This document shows, in pieces, positions 10,512-22,486 of a stretch of 64,000 nt of DNA. The notes under the pieces are model-generated. The model was not told the DNA's origin. It did no database searches and saw only the letters and a program-made list of their open reading frames with translations. The stretch is from Sordariomycetes sp. S80-01Y (lineage: Eukaryota; Ascomycota; Sordariomycetes): assembly GCA_037042185.1 (NCBI GenBank), contig JAXQJY010000028.1, positions 496,001-560,000 of the forward strand, given 5' to 3'. The position numbers were made by a program, and so were the translations under genes. The number at the start of each line of letters is the position of its first letter. Within the stretch, counting starts at the first letter, position 1.

Positions 10512-13042
10512 TTAGCGGTAAGCGGCGCCACCTGGAAAGCGAGAGACCGGACCCATGCGATTTCCTCCCATGCCAGGCCCGACTCCAGGACCAGGTCGGG
10601 TTGTAACCGCGTGGTTGGTGCAGAGCATGCCGACACGAGAACCAAACTTGGACCCTCTGAGCGAGACCATGTGCTTCCGAATATGGGCAGCAACCATTTC
10701 TCGATGCTGAGGAGCAGCATTATTGAGAATCCACTGGACAAGATAGTTGCCGTACTGGTCGCTGGCAATATCGATTAGTGGAATCCGAGTGCGATCTCGA
10801 CGGCCTTCACAGACGCGGTCAAGGTACCGACTAAGGAAGTCAGTACCACCAATCTTGAGGCACTTTTCGACAACCTTGGAAGCAAATTGATCCGTGCTAT
10901 ATTCGGCAGCGTACCGAATAACATGATCAATTGCCCGACTGCGGTCCGGTGGAGCGCCATGTTCGCAAACATGCTGAATGCACCAATTTCCAAACTGGCC
11001 ATGAGCGACGATGTCAATATTGGCTAGGACTTCCTCGATACAGGGGCGCTATTTCGGGTTCAGCATGTTACATAGCCTGTGGCTGTTCCGGTCGACTTAC
11101 CTTGTCGTTTTCGAGGCAATTCTCGAAAATGTTCTGGACAACGAGACTGCCAGTCTCTCCCAGGGCTACCTCATGCCACATTCCCTCGAGTGCTACATTG
11201 ACGTGGTCCATAATCTGTGGAGGCTCCTCGGACCATCGAAGTTCAAAGAGCTTCTGCCAGACGTGGCAGGCATAGCGGTGGATGACGGTTTCAGGGATGC
11301 GGCGAAGAAGCTCATGAACCATGATGGCCTTGTAGTCCTCGGGAACTGAATCGAAGGCCTTCTGAACGACGTGGCAACCGAAGGGATCCATAGAGAGGCT
11401 TAAAGTGTTGCCGCGGATCGCCTCTGCGATTTTGATGACTTGCTCAGGGGTGCCGTGCTCGAAGCAGCGCTGAACGAGGAAGTTTCCAAAGCGATTAACC
11501 ATCAGTGGGTAGGCCTGGGCTACGATAGCCTCGACTATTTCATACTTCTGGTCTGGGGTACCGACCTTGAGCTTCTGCTGCAGGAAGATCGAGGCCTGCT
11601 GGTCGTTATTGCAGACGATCTTGTCGACGATATACTTCCAGTTGCAATTTACGTTGCGATCGAGGAGGCGACGATAATTAAGGGGTTCCGTGGGAGGTAA
11701 GTATGTGGGACCGTCAACAGGGACCATCTGGCTTTGTAAGTCATCGGTCATGGTATCGAGATTTCTGGCACACACCTCGTTTCCCCAGCCGGATTTGGAC
11801 GTGAACTCCGAAGCGTAAGGGGACAGTTGATTACCCATAGACTGCTGTCCGAGAGGAGAATACATGTTCATACCTATGGGTGCAAGTCCCTGAGGACCGC
11901 CCATGGGCCCACCGGAGATGGGGGGACGATGCGCCGGGCCACCCAGCATGCCGTCGTACTGAGGGTTGGGTAGGTTGAATCCACCATAGGGGCCAGGGAA
12001 CTGCTGGGGAGAGTTCATTCGAGTGTCAAACCGATTCACACGGCGACCACCTTGAGCACGCATGAGAAGATCACGGTCCGGGGTCAACCGCTCGGCTTGG
12101 GAACCCTCTACTGGAGGGAAAGCGCTGCCCGGCTCCACAAAGGCCGGTCCGCCGCGGCCCCCCAGCCAGCTAGCTGGAGAAGGCTCAGCAATAGGTGCCT
12201 GTATTGGAGTGTTGGCAAATGAAGCCTTGGGATTGTTCCAGATACCACGGGTGCGGTTAAAGGCGTTGGACGACAAAGAATCGCTGGTGTCGGATTGGCC
12301 ATCTTCAGGGGCCTGCCAGCTGCGTGGCCCTGAGCTAAGATTCTCGGACTCCGGCTTTCGAGTATGAGCTAACTCCTGGTCAAGCTTGGAGATATGGCTT
12401 TGGGCTTGTGCGAGCTGAAGCTTGAGACGCAGGACCTCCTCGCCCTCTTGTCGATCGTCCACATTGGCACTTGCGGGGCGAGTCGTTGGAGCAGTCGTCG
12501 GAAAGCCGTCAGTGGCGGGGGTGACGGGGAGAGAGTTACTTGAGGATCCCTGTTCATGGGCCTTATGCGAGTACGAGTCGTCTTCGTTGGACTTGAAAGC
12601 ATCGTTCCGCAGGGAGATTGTTGTCTGCTGCTCAGAGAGCTTGGCCAGTAGTTTGTCCATGGGATAGGGCTCGTTCGTGTCGGACTCCTCATGGCTCATC
12701 TATACTACTTTTAGAATATACACTGAGTAAGTTTCGTAGGGATCGAACCTTCGGGCCCTGGTTGGCGAGCTTGGAGGTGGCAAGCGGAATGACGTTGGAC
12801 CTGTTTGCGATTGACGACGGTTCGCGCTAGATTCGACAATCAGAACAACCGAACCACGAGAAGATTATGCTTCATGGTATGTTTCGTATAGGGAGGGCGT
12901 CTGAAATAGGGATAAAAGCAGACAGCGGACTCACCGAGTTGGGGGGTGTTGAGCTTGAGTTCTCCTGAGGTTGCAGGAATCCATGCATTCCACTTGTGAA
13001 CGCCTCCTTGGACGTGGCCGAGGCAGATTGGGTTGTCGACAT
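10512..13042 (-). CDS. Pumilio-family (PUF) RNA-binding protein
   Basis: Post-transcriptional regulator binding mRNA 3' UTRs. Exons, in coding order, are 13042-12935, 12826-12749, 12699-11101 and 11048-10512, giving 773 aa. The small second exon encodes REPSSIANRSNVIPLATSK and joins both neighbours in phase 0; its donor GTTCGA is weak. The N-terminal half is disordered (Ser/Pro/Gly-rich) with a short coiled stretch. The PUM homology domain occupies roughly residues 395-740, with repeats such as FGNFLVQRCFE, FGCHVVQKAFD, FGNWCIQHVCE and YGNYLVQWIL. A Gly/Arg tail ends GGAAYR. A long 5' leader region follows upstream of 13042. The family is sure; which fungal Puf subgroup is not resolved. Confidence 0.9.
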
Positions 13043-14477
13043 GCTGAAGGCTCGAAGATGGAGGAGTGGGAGGCAGGAGTTTAAACGATCAAACCAAAAC
13101 GAAGATGGCAGATAAAGAGATGATATGGTTGAGATCCCACGCAAGAAGAATCCACTAGATCAAAGAGTGTGGTGGTGCTTTGGCAAACAAGACCAAAGGA
13201 TGCAGTGGCTGATGAAGGAGAGAGAAGAAACAGAAACCAGATTGCTTGCTTGAAATGGCCTAAGTAAGATCGTCAGGGCACTGGCTTGTGGCAAGTGAAG
13301 CCCGATCGCCAGGGGAAGCTGGAAGCTGTCGAGACGAGGCAAGCGAGCGGTGGCGGGCTTAGGAGGATGAGCTGCTTGTTACGCAAGCTCTGTCTCCCCA
13401 GTAAGAGGCGGTGAGCTTTCTTAAAGATGGAAAGAGAGAAGCTCAAGAAGTAAGGAGCGACTGTGGTTTAAAAACAATTGCTGGGTAAAGAGGGACGAGG
13501 CGGCGGGGGGTCGGGGTGAGAAAGAAGGCGAGAAAAGATTTCAAGAGGAAGTCGACAAACGATGTGAGGCTGAAGCCACCTACCGTAGACCCTGGTACCT
13601 AAGTTGGAGGTGGTACTTACCTTCCAGGTTTGTAGGCGAGGTACCTAGGAAAGAGGTGAATGCGGTGCCATCTGCCTGCGCCTGCCCTCAGCCAGAGCAG
13701 CGGTGATTTAGGGCCGTTACGATCTGAGCTGCACTAACAACTACCTCAGAAATTGCCAGAACTCTCCAGCAGCTGAAAAACCTGGCTCCGCCTCACCGAA
13801 ATCTGACGAATGAAGAAAGAGTGACTGTAGCTTGAAGCGTATTTAAGCAAGGCAAGACGGTCGGTGAGATCCCAACCCCTTTTACACATGGCAACCGGAC
13901 ACTACGGCCAAGAAGCATCACCTGCATTCACAAACTTACAAAAAGTGTATCGCAGTTGTGGCAAAGGCAATGTTGGGTGTAGATACACTATAGTCGACTT
14001 GCGCTCCCTTACGGATAGTGTGAAACAACCCCAAAGTGATGTTGCTCACCAGCGGCCTGTCTTAACATAACATCCAGCATCACATCGGCTCCTGGTCATC
14101 GTCGTAGAGATATCCGGTTTTCGTCTTGTTCGTAATATTGGTACAACATAAAATCTATACAAGGCGTGCCCCAGAGCGCACTCAAGGCGGTCCTTTTGTG
14201 GAAGCCTATGCGTGGCAGGATATTCCCGGTCATTGCGCGACCCCTTATGACGAGACTTTGCGTCCGATTGGCAGTGTTGCCGCCGCCGTCGCATTGGCTC
14301 GATCCCTCGTCTATTTCTTCTTGCCGCCCGCAGATGGCTTTGCTGTGCCGGTCGTCAGTAATACTCTTCCAAAGAAAGGTTTCCGTCACATACCAGCTGG
14401 TGCCGTCCGCTTCTTCTTAGGTGCACTCTTCCCACGTTGCTTCAACCTTCATGCCTCGTTAGCCAATGTGTAACGAC
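13043..14477. other. Long upstream region of the Pumilio gene
   Basis: 1.4 kb without a supportable gene; probably promoter and long 5' leader of the Pumilio gene plus the 3' flank of the ribosomal protein gene at 14478. Contains GGTACC-rich sequence at 13591-13660 with a weak inverted repeat (noted in findings). Confidence 0.5.
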
Positions 14478-14792
14478 CTAGGGGTGCCACGTTTCGTACT
14501 CGTCAATGTACTCGAACCGATCCTCCTCAGCGTCATCCCAAGTCGTCAGCTGGGGCCCGAAGACCTTCTTCATCTCGGCAATCGAAGTCATCTTTCTCGG
14601 GTAGTAGGAAGCCAGCGCGGGTCCTCGTAATCGTTGTCGCAGGACTTTGTTGCCGAGTCGCAGACGCTCGGGGTTATAGTTGGTCGCGAAGACCTCGCAT
14701 CGGGTCTAAAGGCGGTCAGCAAAGTCCTTGAGAGATCAGTTTAACTGAATCACCTTCATCAGATCCAGCAACCTTGCTCGTGGAACGCTCAT
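14478..14792 (-). CDS. RSM27: Mitochondrial small-subunit ribosomal protein mS33 (Rsm27/MRPS33)
   Basis: Component of the mitochondrial ribosome small subunit. Exons are 14792-14754 and 14705-14478, giving 88 aa. The first exon encodes MSVPRARLLDLMK, the typical start of the family; the 48-nt intron has a GCTGAC branch and TTTAG end. The second exon continues TRCEVFATNYNPERLRLGNKVLR, which is split here at residue 14, then a conserved RLRGPALASYYPRK segment and an acidic C-terminus. The C-terminus (ETWHP) is shorter than in relatives I recall, which carry a Lys/Arg-rich tail, so an unseen 3' exon is possible. The gene is divergent from the RNase III gene with 215 bp between starts. Confidence 0.85.
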
Positions 14793-15007
14793 GTTGGGCT
14801 GACTGATGATGTATGGACGGAGGTCATGGGTGTCGCATTTTGGCGAAGTCGAATTCGAAGTCGCGACGTTGATGCCACTGTGATCTGATTGGTGGTTGGA
14901 CTTTTTGGTGGGTCCAATGTGCTTTTACCTCCAGCCCACGGCGTCGTTCCTTCACGTCGTCACGACTTCTATATGCTACAGTCAGTCTCGACAACACATT
15001 CCGTCCA

Positions 15008-16267
15008 ATGAATAAACGAGATCATCCAGATGGAGGTTTTGATACAGATGGAGAGTCCAAAAGACAACGCGTCTACTCCCGGGATCTGGACGCCCTCCTA
15101 GACCTCGCGCAGAATGCCGACAGCCTCATCAATTCCCTTCAGGAGCTGAAATCCTGGAAAGTCCAAATCGACAGCCAGATCAAGGCAGGGCCACCGCCTT
15201 CACATTATGATCAACTAGAAGCGCTGCGAAAGGTGAGTCGCGACGCTTTGCCCTCACTAAGCGCTCTCGCGGACCAGTCACCACCCATTGTCAACTCGCA
15301 ACACATTCCTCTCGACTCACCTTGGATATCTTCGGAGATCCCAGACGAACTGCCGCCATTACCATCAATTAAAGATTCCAAGCTTGAGAAGCAAGCCTTT
15401 CGCCATCCAGCAATCATAGGCGAAGGACCTAGCTACGAACGGTTAGAATGGCTAGGAGACGCGTACCTCGAAGTAATTTCCTCGTGCTACATCCTGTCCA
15501 CCTTCCCGGATCTACCTTCAGGACGCTGCTCCCAAATACGCGAACGTCTCATCTGCAACAAGCAGCTAGCTCGGTACTTTCGCAATTACGACCTCATGCC
15601 CCAGGCCAAGATTCCGGCCGAGGTCCTCAATTCCGCAAAAGCTGCGCGGGGTGTGTCTGCCGACAAGGACTTGATCAAGGTCCAAGCGGACATGTTCGAG
15701 GCCTATGTTGGGGGAATCATCTCTTCAGATCCCGGGTGCGGTGTGCAGACGGTCTGCCAGTGGCTCAAGAAGGTTTGGGGACAAACTATTAAGGTGGATG
15801 TAGTCTCCCATGAGAAAAAGTCAGCCCGGTCCTTGCAAGATCGTGCCGCTCTCGTCGCAGAGGAGCCCGCAAGCCAGGCTTCCGAACAAGCAGAGGGACA
15901 AAAACCGAACCCAATGCTCGCTGGAAAGCCCAAGGAGAAGCTTGCCTACGCGATCCAGGTACCCGGTGTGAGACTCAAGTACGAAGACGTGCCGTCTAAG
16001 AAGCTGCAGCACGGAACAAATCACCAGCTCTTCACGGTCAAGGTTAGTCTGTACGGCTATGGAGAGGCCGGTCTGTTTTTAGGTGCGGGCACGGCGTTGG
16101 GGAAAAAGGAAGCGGGATCGAACGCAGCCGAGCAGGCTTTGAGCAACTGGAAGCTTGTTTCCAAGTTCAGAGATAGCAAGCTGGCATATCTGGACGGAGC
16201 GGGACAAAAGGACGATGCAGAGCTGCTGAAGAGTCGCACGCGGCATCTGGACGAGCGCGGCAAGTAG
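15008..16267 (+). CDS. RNT1: RNase III (Rnt1/Pac1 type)
   Basis: Double-strand-specific endoribonuclease acting in nuclear rRNA and snRNA processing in yeasts. Single exon, 419 aa. The N-terminal 120 residues are variable. The RNase III domain spans about 125-265, with signature YERLEWLGD at 143-151 and second catalytic segment KVQADMFEAYVGG from 224. The acidic residues expected for catalysis (E147, D151, D228, E231) are present. A linker rich in Ser/Glu is followed by a dsRNA-binding domain at about 308-385 (GKKEAGSNAAEQALSNW near its end). This is a one-RNase-domain, one-dsRBD layout like Rnt1/Pac1, not Dicer. The promoter region is shared with the divergent mS33 gene. Confidence 0.9.
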   Translation: MNKRDHPDGGFDTDGESKRQRVYSRDLDALLDLAQNADSLINSLQELKSWKVQIDSQIKAGPPPSHYDQLEALRKVSRDALPSLSALADQSPPIVNSQHIPLDSPWISSEIPDELPPLPSIKDSKLEKQAFRHPAIIGEGPSYERLEWLGDAYLEVISSCYILSTFPDLPSGRCSQIRERLICNKQLARYFRNYDLMPQAKIPAEVLNSAKAARGVSADKDLIKVQADMFEAYVGGIISSDPGCGVQTVCQWLKKVWGQTIKVDVVSHEKKSARSLQDRAALVAEEPASQASEQAEGQKPNPMLAGKPKEKLAYAIQVPGVRLKYEDVPSKKLQHGTNHQLFTVKVSLYGYGEAGLFLGAGTALGKKEAGSNAAEQALSNWKLVSKFRDSKLAYLDGAGQKDDAELLKSRTRHLDERGK

Positions 16268-16908
16268 AGTATCTGAAGCTATGAGATGCCGAGACCTTCA
16301 GACCCGAATGCTGAGCGAATGCCGAGCAACTCGATCATCATGTGACGTGCCGACCTCGAAGAGATGGACTCCAACTCACAGACGCGGGGGGGTTTGCGAG
16401 GTGGGTAGCACAGCTCGCGACAGCTCGAATAAAAAGCCACGCATGCTCTGCCCCTGACAGGTTGCCATCGTGTCGGATGCGGTGGTGGTGGTGCTGGGAA
16501 TGTTAGTGTCATTACCCGAACCCTGCGGACAACGCGCCGAGGCAAATGCGCTTGTCGCATGTCATGCTGCATCACCACCGAATTCCATGCTGTGCTGCAC
16601 CAGAACCTTTCCTCCTCCCTATACCACGATCAATTGAAATTCGGTGCTCATTCGGTGTGAAGCCTCAGCCACGAGCCTTTCTCATGTAATCATTCCAACG
16701 GGCGACGTGTAAGACTACAGCACTTAATCGACTCGCGTGTTTAGTGGGGGCGCATCTACCTATCTGACTGCCACTACGAGAGTGCTGCCGCCGTTATCTC
16801 GGCCCAACTCCCCATCCTTTGCCGACGCATCTTCGACGCTGCTCCTCCATCACATCACCCCGATCTGATCGCCCGGTAGCTTGACTGCTCCCGGTGCACC
16901 CGCGCCCT
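16268..16908. other. Intergenic region between RNase III and Atg37-like genes
   Basis: 640 bp with CT-rich tracts near the downstream start; presumably 3' flank and promoter. No gene seen. Confidence 0.5.
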
Positions 16909-17878
16909 ATGGCGGACTCAGTGGGTACGTACAATCCATCCAACGCGTCTAACAAGCATGTCTAACACGGCACAGATCGGGTGTTCGTCCACGCCCTCAA
17001 CACCGTCAAGAAGGTCCCCAAGACAGGTGCGTCGCGCCCGCCCCCATCCGATCGGCTTAGACTCTATGGACTGTACAAGCAAGCCATGGAAGGGGACGTC
17101 GACGGCGTGATGGAGAGGCCATCGGCGGGACCTGGCGCGACAGACGAGGACGTTCAAAGGGAGCGCGACAAGTGGGATGCGTGGAACTCCCAGAAGGGGC
17201 TCAGTAGGACCGAGTCCAAAAGGCGGTACATCGAGGCGTTGATAGAGACGATGCACCGCTATGCGACCACTCCGTGAGTTTTGGACTCTCTTCATACACC
17301 AGGTTGGCAATCCCTAACCATTTGACAGTGACGCGAAGGAGCTCGTTGGCGAACTTGAGTTCGTCTGGAACCAAATTAAACACAACTCTTCTAGCTCGAC
17401 GCACTCATCCCCACATGCCGCTTCTTCTTCCCGTCGACTCAACCAGCCAGCAAGCGGCACCGAAGGCCCCATGAAGATGCTCAGCCCGATGAGCGAACAA
17501 GACGAGGCAGAACTGCGCTCTCAGCGGCAGATGGAGCTTGAAGATGAAGACGACGACGATGCGGCCTCTGGTAGGATCAGTGGCCGCTGGCAGAAGAAAG
17601 TCGAGCGAGCAATTACCAACCTCTCGGCCGAGGTTGCCGCTCTGAGGGAGCAAATAACTACAGGGAGGGAATGGAGATCCAAGAAGGAGAAGAGCTTCCC
17701 TTCATGGATGGGCTGGCTGATATGGACTGTACTGAAGCACCTACTTGCGGACTTCGTCATCCTCGCCGTGATATTGCTGTGGATGCGAAAGCGTAAGGAC
17801 AGAAGACTGGAAGATTTGGTTCGGTCCATGCTCCGGTTGGTCCGAGAATACGTCAGGAACGTTCTTCCCTCAAGATGA
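16909..17878 (+). CDS. ATG37: Acyl-CoA-binding, C-terminally anchored membrane protein (Atg37/ACBD5-like)
   Basis: 287 aa from exons 16909-16924, 16976-17273 and 17329-17878. The 16-nt first exon encodes MADSV plus one base. Residues 6-105 form an acyl-CoA-binding domain: VHALNTVKKVPKTG, RLRLYGLYKQA, then KWDAWNSQKGLSR and RRYIEAL. A Ser-rich linker, an acidic patch (EDEDDDD) and a coiled coil (AITNLSAEVAALREQI) follow. A transmembrane segment at about 230-256 (LADFVILAVILLWM) is flanked by basic residues. This tail-anchored layout matches fungal Atg37 and animal ACBD5, peroxisomal proteins needed for pexophagy and lipid contact. Localisation is inferred from architecture. Confidence 0.85.
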
Positions 17879-18668
17879 CGCCCTTGAACGGACGGGACAG
17901 GCAAAGCACATCCGCCGCGAACGGTCAACGACGGTTCCGTGGCAAGAAATCCTCAAGACCCATGGCTTGCAAGACTCGGCTGTCGGTCTAACGGCTTAGC
18001 ACTCCCAGCAGTTGCTCGTCGAAGCCAGAGGGGTGTTGTCACGAAGGATCCAAAAATATCGCAGCGTGTCAAACTCGATCATGGGCAATGCTCTTTACAG
18101 AGTTGAATCAGCCGCCATCTCTCGCTTCGCTCTGCGGAGCACCCATTTCACGATATTCTCGTAAGTCGAAGCCCGCAGGCAATGTCTTCGGTGCATGAAA
18201 CTATGCGTCTAGGGTATCTATAACGTGTATATAGAACAAGCCGATGCATCTTCCTTCCAGGCATTGCATCTAAAGTACCCTCAATGTTATCAAATCGAAG
18301 GATGAAAGGTTAGCTTTACTTAACCTCAATACGGTATCACAATACATTCCAAAGCCCATTGCCCGTTTTGTAATATCAGTGACTCGCTGGATTACCCTCA
18401 TTGTACCGGAGTTGACGGTACTATCATCTTGGTACATAGGTGTGACTCTTCTGTGGTTTGCAACGGTCCTTCACCTCATCATTGGCCGTCTCGACATCAA
18501 AATTCAAACCTCATGTTTCCACAACAACGCAACACGTGAATCTTCAAATATGTGAGAAATTCCTCCAGGATTACTCTCTAGCCACGGGAAACCCCCAGCT
18601 TGATGTACGGTCATAGGTCAACGTCACATCGGCGGACCGCACGCGGGCACACCCTTGCGTCCGTTATC
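17879..18668. other. Intergenic region
   Basis: About 790 bp between the Atg37-like gene and the next plus-strand gene; no coding or RNA signal recognised. Confidence 0.45.
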
Positions 18669-19319
18669 ATGGCTCACCAGCAACCTCACCAAGTCCGACA
18701 GGGACCTCGTAACAAGCCGCAACCACCGACGCCCGCCAGTGATCAAAACCCCTTTCCACCGGCGACGTCCATTATCCCCACTATCTTCACCCCATTCCAA
18801 GGGGATACCCTGACCGCCCCTTTCAACCCCCCGTCGGGCCGCATCAACATCCTCAACGCCAAGATCCAAGCGCTCAACGAAAATTACAAAAACGTACGGG
18901 CTAATATACTCGCCATGATGCGACGCGAATGCGCCCGGATTGTTTGGAACGCCAAAGCTGAGGAAGCGCAGTTGAGAGCCGCCGGGAAGGGGGATGTGGT
19001 GAATATGACGGGGACTGAGATCGTCAGTGAGGAGGAGTTGGATCATATGATTCAGAGGATGACTATAGAGGGCAGCGGGGAGATGCGGGCTCGACCCTTA
19101 AGCATGCCTGACATTCAGAGGTTGAGGTCTAGGGAAGGCATAAGTTTCCGGGAGAAGGTCACTCTTGACATTGAGATTACCGTCGGTCAAGGGCTGCTTG
19201 ACCTCAATGGCTACAAGGCACACTACGAGAAAACGAAAGCGAGGTACAAGGACTTGTTGCATTACGAACTGGAACGGGACATGCAGATGGATGCTACAAT
19301 GGGGCCATACTTGGACTGA
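18669..19319 (+). CDS. Fungal protein of unknown function (216 aa)
   Basis: Single open frame with good codon quality. The ATG at 18669 (ATCATGG context, protein starting MAHQQPHQ) is preferred over an in-frame ATG at 18603, which adds a basic stretch. The N-terminal third is Pro/Gln-rich and disordered. The middle (about 60-140) is helical and likely coiled coil (ILNAKIQALNENYKNV, MMRRECARIVWNAKAEEAQL). A C-terminal helical part ends MGPYLD. No signal peptide, membrane segment or known motif. The stop is 186 bp from the stop of the convergent complex I gene. Confidence 0.65.
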   Translation: MAHQQPHQVRQGPRNKPQPPTPASDQNPFPPATSIIPTIFTPFQGDTLTAPFNPPSGRINILNAKIQALNENYKNVRANILAMMRRECARIVWNAKAEEAQLRAAGKGDVVNMTGTEIVSEEELDHMIQRMTIEGSGEMRARPLSMPDIQRLRSREGISFREKVTLDIEITVGQGLLDLNGYKAHYEKTKARYKDLLHYELERDMQMDATMGPYLD

Positions 19320-19505
19320 GCAGGGGACGCGCTTGGAACAGACGAAGTCACCCAAGATAAGAGTATTTAACAAACAAATGAAAGTACACCAGGGTGCGTG
19401 TAGCTTTATAACATAGCCTCTAGCCCGACGTCCTATATGTACAATCGATGCGAACAGACAGCCCAGAAGCAACGTAGGAAACCCATTCTCTTTACAGCGA
19501 CCGCT

Positions 19506-21942
19506 CTATACCCCGTATTCAACTTGACCCATTGGCCTCTCCTCCTCAATGCCGGGAGCCATGAAGTTCGTTCTTGGGTCGCCCGTGGCCTTTGACGCTG
19601 AGCAGCGAGCCATTGTTGGTGAACTGTAAATGTTAACACATGTCTGACTAAGAAAAGAAAGAACTGGACTGACCTCCTGGAGATGACATCTGTGAAGTAG
19701 AAGTTCTCAACGACCTTCCTCAGTGCCTCGTTGGTGGGCTTGGAACCCTTGTTCTGATCCACGAGCTGCACCTTGCTCAACGCTCGCACAGAAGTGGGCT
19801 CAACAACATCATAGGCAGCGAGTGCCGGGCTGATCTCGACCATGCGGTCACGAACAGCAGCAACATCATCGTAGGGAAGCGAGACTCCAAGGAACTCGCC
19901 AGCGGCACGGAGAATCTTCCAGTCAGTGCGCGACGCACCGGGGAGCGACGTAGCAGCGCGGGTCATCTGGACACGACCCTCAGTGTTGATGTAGGTGCCA
20001 GCCTTCTCGGTGTAGGCTGCACCAGGAAGGACGATGTCAGCGATCTGAGCACCCTTGTCACCGTGGTGACCCTGGTAGACGATGAAAGCGTCCTTGGGGA
20101 TATCAGCTTCGTTGAACTCGTCGGCACCGAGCAGCCAGACAAATTTGGGCTTGGTCTCGGCAACGGCATCAGATGGCGTAGTGAAGCCAACCTCAAAAGC
20201 GCCAGCTCGCGATGCCTCACGCTGCAGGATGTTGTAGCCGTCCCAGTCCTCGGTCCTGAAATTGGCCTGGTTCTTCTCAACGAACGCACCAACGGTCTCG
20301 TAGAAGGCCTTCGCGTCGACGTGATCAGTGACGCCGGAGCCGACGACGATCATAGGGCGCTTGGCACCCTGAAGTTTCTTGCCGAAAGGACCGGCAAGAG
20401 CCTTCTTCAGGCCAGCGTGATCAGTGCCGAGATGCTCAAAGTCGAAGGTCGAGTCCCAAGTCTCACCAACAACACCGATCTCAAGGTCGGAGCGGAGCCA
20501 TTGCTTACGGATGCGAGCATTGAGAACAGCAGCCTCGTGACGGGGGTTGGTGCCGATAAGAAGAATGGCGTCAGCTTCCTCGATACCAGAGATCTGGGAG
20601 TTGAAGAGATAGTTTGTGCGAACATCAACACCGTGGGCAAGAGGCTTGCTGCCGGTAGGAGTATCCAGAGCGAGGTTGTCCGAGCCGAGCTTGTTGGCCA
20701 GGTCCTTGGCAACAACAAGAGACTCGACCTCGGTCAAAGCACCAGAGATAATCTTGAACTCGTTGCCCTGGGGAGCCTTGGCCTGGTACGCGCTGGCGAC
20801 GTGGGAAAGAGCCTCCTCCCAATCAGCGGGCTCGAATTTGCCCTCACGGCGGATCAAGGGCATAGTCAAACGCTGAGTCTTGAGACCATCGCATGCGAAA
20901 CGAGTCTTGTCGTTGATCCATTCCTCGTTGACATCATCGTTAAGACGCGGGAGAATTCGCATAACCTCAAGGCCACGAGAATCAACGCGGATGTTCGAAC
21001 CAAGGCCGTCGAGGACGTCAATAGACTCGGAATGCTTCAACTCCCAAGGACGAGCGCGGAAGGCATAAGGCTTGGAGGTCAGGGCACCAACGGGGCAAAG
21101 ATCAATGACGTTTCCAGACAGCTCCGTATCAAGGTTCTGCTCGAGATAGGTACCGATCTGGATGTCGTTGCCACGGCCTGTGGAGCCCATCTCCGGCGCA
21201 CCGGCAATGTCGTTGGCGAAACGGATACAACGGGTGCAGTGAATGCAACGGTTCATCGAAGTTTTGATGAGAGGGCCGATGTTCTTGTCCTCGACGGCAC
21301 GCTTGCCGCCAACCTCGTGGAATCTGCCGCGGTCGGCACCGTATCGCATCGACTGGTCCTGGAGATCACACTCACCACCCTGATCGCAAATGGGGCAATC
21401 AAGGGGATGGTTCGCCAAGAGGAACTCCATGACACCCTCACGAGCCTTGTGTGTAAGAGGCGAGTTCGTCTTGACGACCATGCCGGGCTGGACGGGCCAA
21501 GCACACGAAGCCACTGGCTTAGGTGCCCGCTCAACCTCGACCAAGCACATTCGGCAATTTCCAGCGATCATGAGTTTTCTATATCGGGTCAGCTCGGTTC
21601 GTGACGGGTTCGTGGTCGTTGCTTTCGTACTCATGGTAGCAATATCTGCAAAAAGTTAGCTCGTGTCTCGATCTCGGGTAGACTGCACAAAGCTTACCTA
21701 GGGATGGTAACACCCGCCTTCTCGCAAGCCTGGATCAAGGCAGAACCGGCTTCGACGGAAACTTTCTTGCCATCTGCGAACTAGTCAGCCCTCGCTCTAA
21801 CGCCAATGGCTCGCGGCAGGTTACCAATCGTCAACTCGACCTCAGCCGGGCGTTGTGATGTCGTCGCAAAGGTTCGCGAGGCACGGACAGCTCGCCTGCT
21901 GCCTGCCCGCCAAGCCGAACGTGCCAGATTCTGTCGGAGCAT
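19506..21942 (-). CDS. nuo78: NADH:ubiquinone oxidoreductase 78 kDa subunit (complex I, NDUFS1/NuoG)
   Basis: Iron-sulfur subunit of the complex I peripheral arm in the mitochondrial matrix, 743 aa. Exons are 21942-21825, 21773-21698, 21645-21631, 21578-19674 and 19623-19506. The N-terminus (MLRQNLARSAWRAGSRRAVRAS) exceeds no known import-peptide length and is Arg-rich, as a presequence should be. Cluster ligands are visible: PRYCYHEKL and GNCRMCLVEVE for 2Fe-2S, HPLDCPICDQGGECDLQDQ and CIHCTRCIRF for 4Fe-4S. The C-terminal two thirds form the molybdopterin-oxidoreductase-like fold. The third exon is only 15 nt (YCYHE region); without it the 2Fe-2S ligand Cys is lost. The last intron removes an extension, giving the family-typical ending PMGQVEYGV. 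Confidence 0.94.
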
Positions 21943-22486
21943 CGTGTCGCCTTGACGGAAGAGAAGAAGAAAGGGTAAGACGCGGGACCCTGGGTAGAGG
22001 CGAATTGGCTCAGTCGTTGACGTCCACGGGTATTGGATTTCGACTGCCAATCTGAGGGTGGCACCCGGAAGTTGGGAGCTTAGTCAGGATGCTTGACTTT
22101 ACGTGCGCCATGATTGGCTGCGGCGGAGCTGTGGCTGCCTGAGGCCGCACAGCTCCAGCGGGACCACCGTCGCACTACAAAATTGCAGAGTGGCTGGCGA
22201 TCTCGCGCGTGTTTCTTCCATCAACATATTGTACTACGAGCACATTTTATTGTAGGTGAGCTTGACACCAGGTTTCGACTTGGTGTTCCAATCGAGTCTT
22301 CCTCTATCTTGTGCTCAAGACCAAGTACACGCCGATTATGGAAGCATGCGAGAGTTTTTACGCTCACTGAACGATGCCTCTTACCGCCGGTCGTGACATT
22401 TCTCAGAACCATACACCACTTGAAAACTTCAGTATCCAACCCTCTGTAGCTCATTGCCAACCTCATCATAGCACACATTGTACAAA
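21943..22486. other. Upstream region of the complex I gene
   Basis: Both neighbours lie on the minus strand. A GATTGG (inverted CCAAT) box is at about 22113, 170 bp upstream of the complex I start. No gene seen. Confidence 0.45.

Noticed and set aside
12738-12749. Perfect B-box-like GGTTCGATCCC on the minus strand
   Set aside because: It is a splice donor region of the Pumilio gene; no A box or cloverleaf is present.
20063-21604. 513-codon open frame opposite the complex I gene
   Set aside because: Mirror of a highly biased coding strand; its translation has no domain and the minus-strand gene is certain. The same applies to the 485-codon frame opposite Hsp60 (36498-37955).
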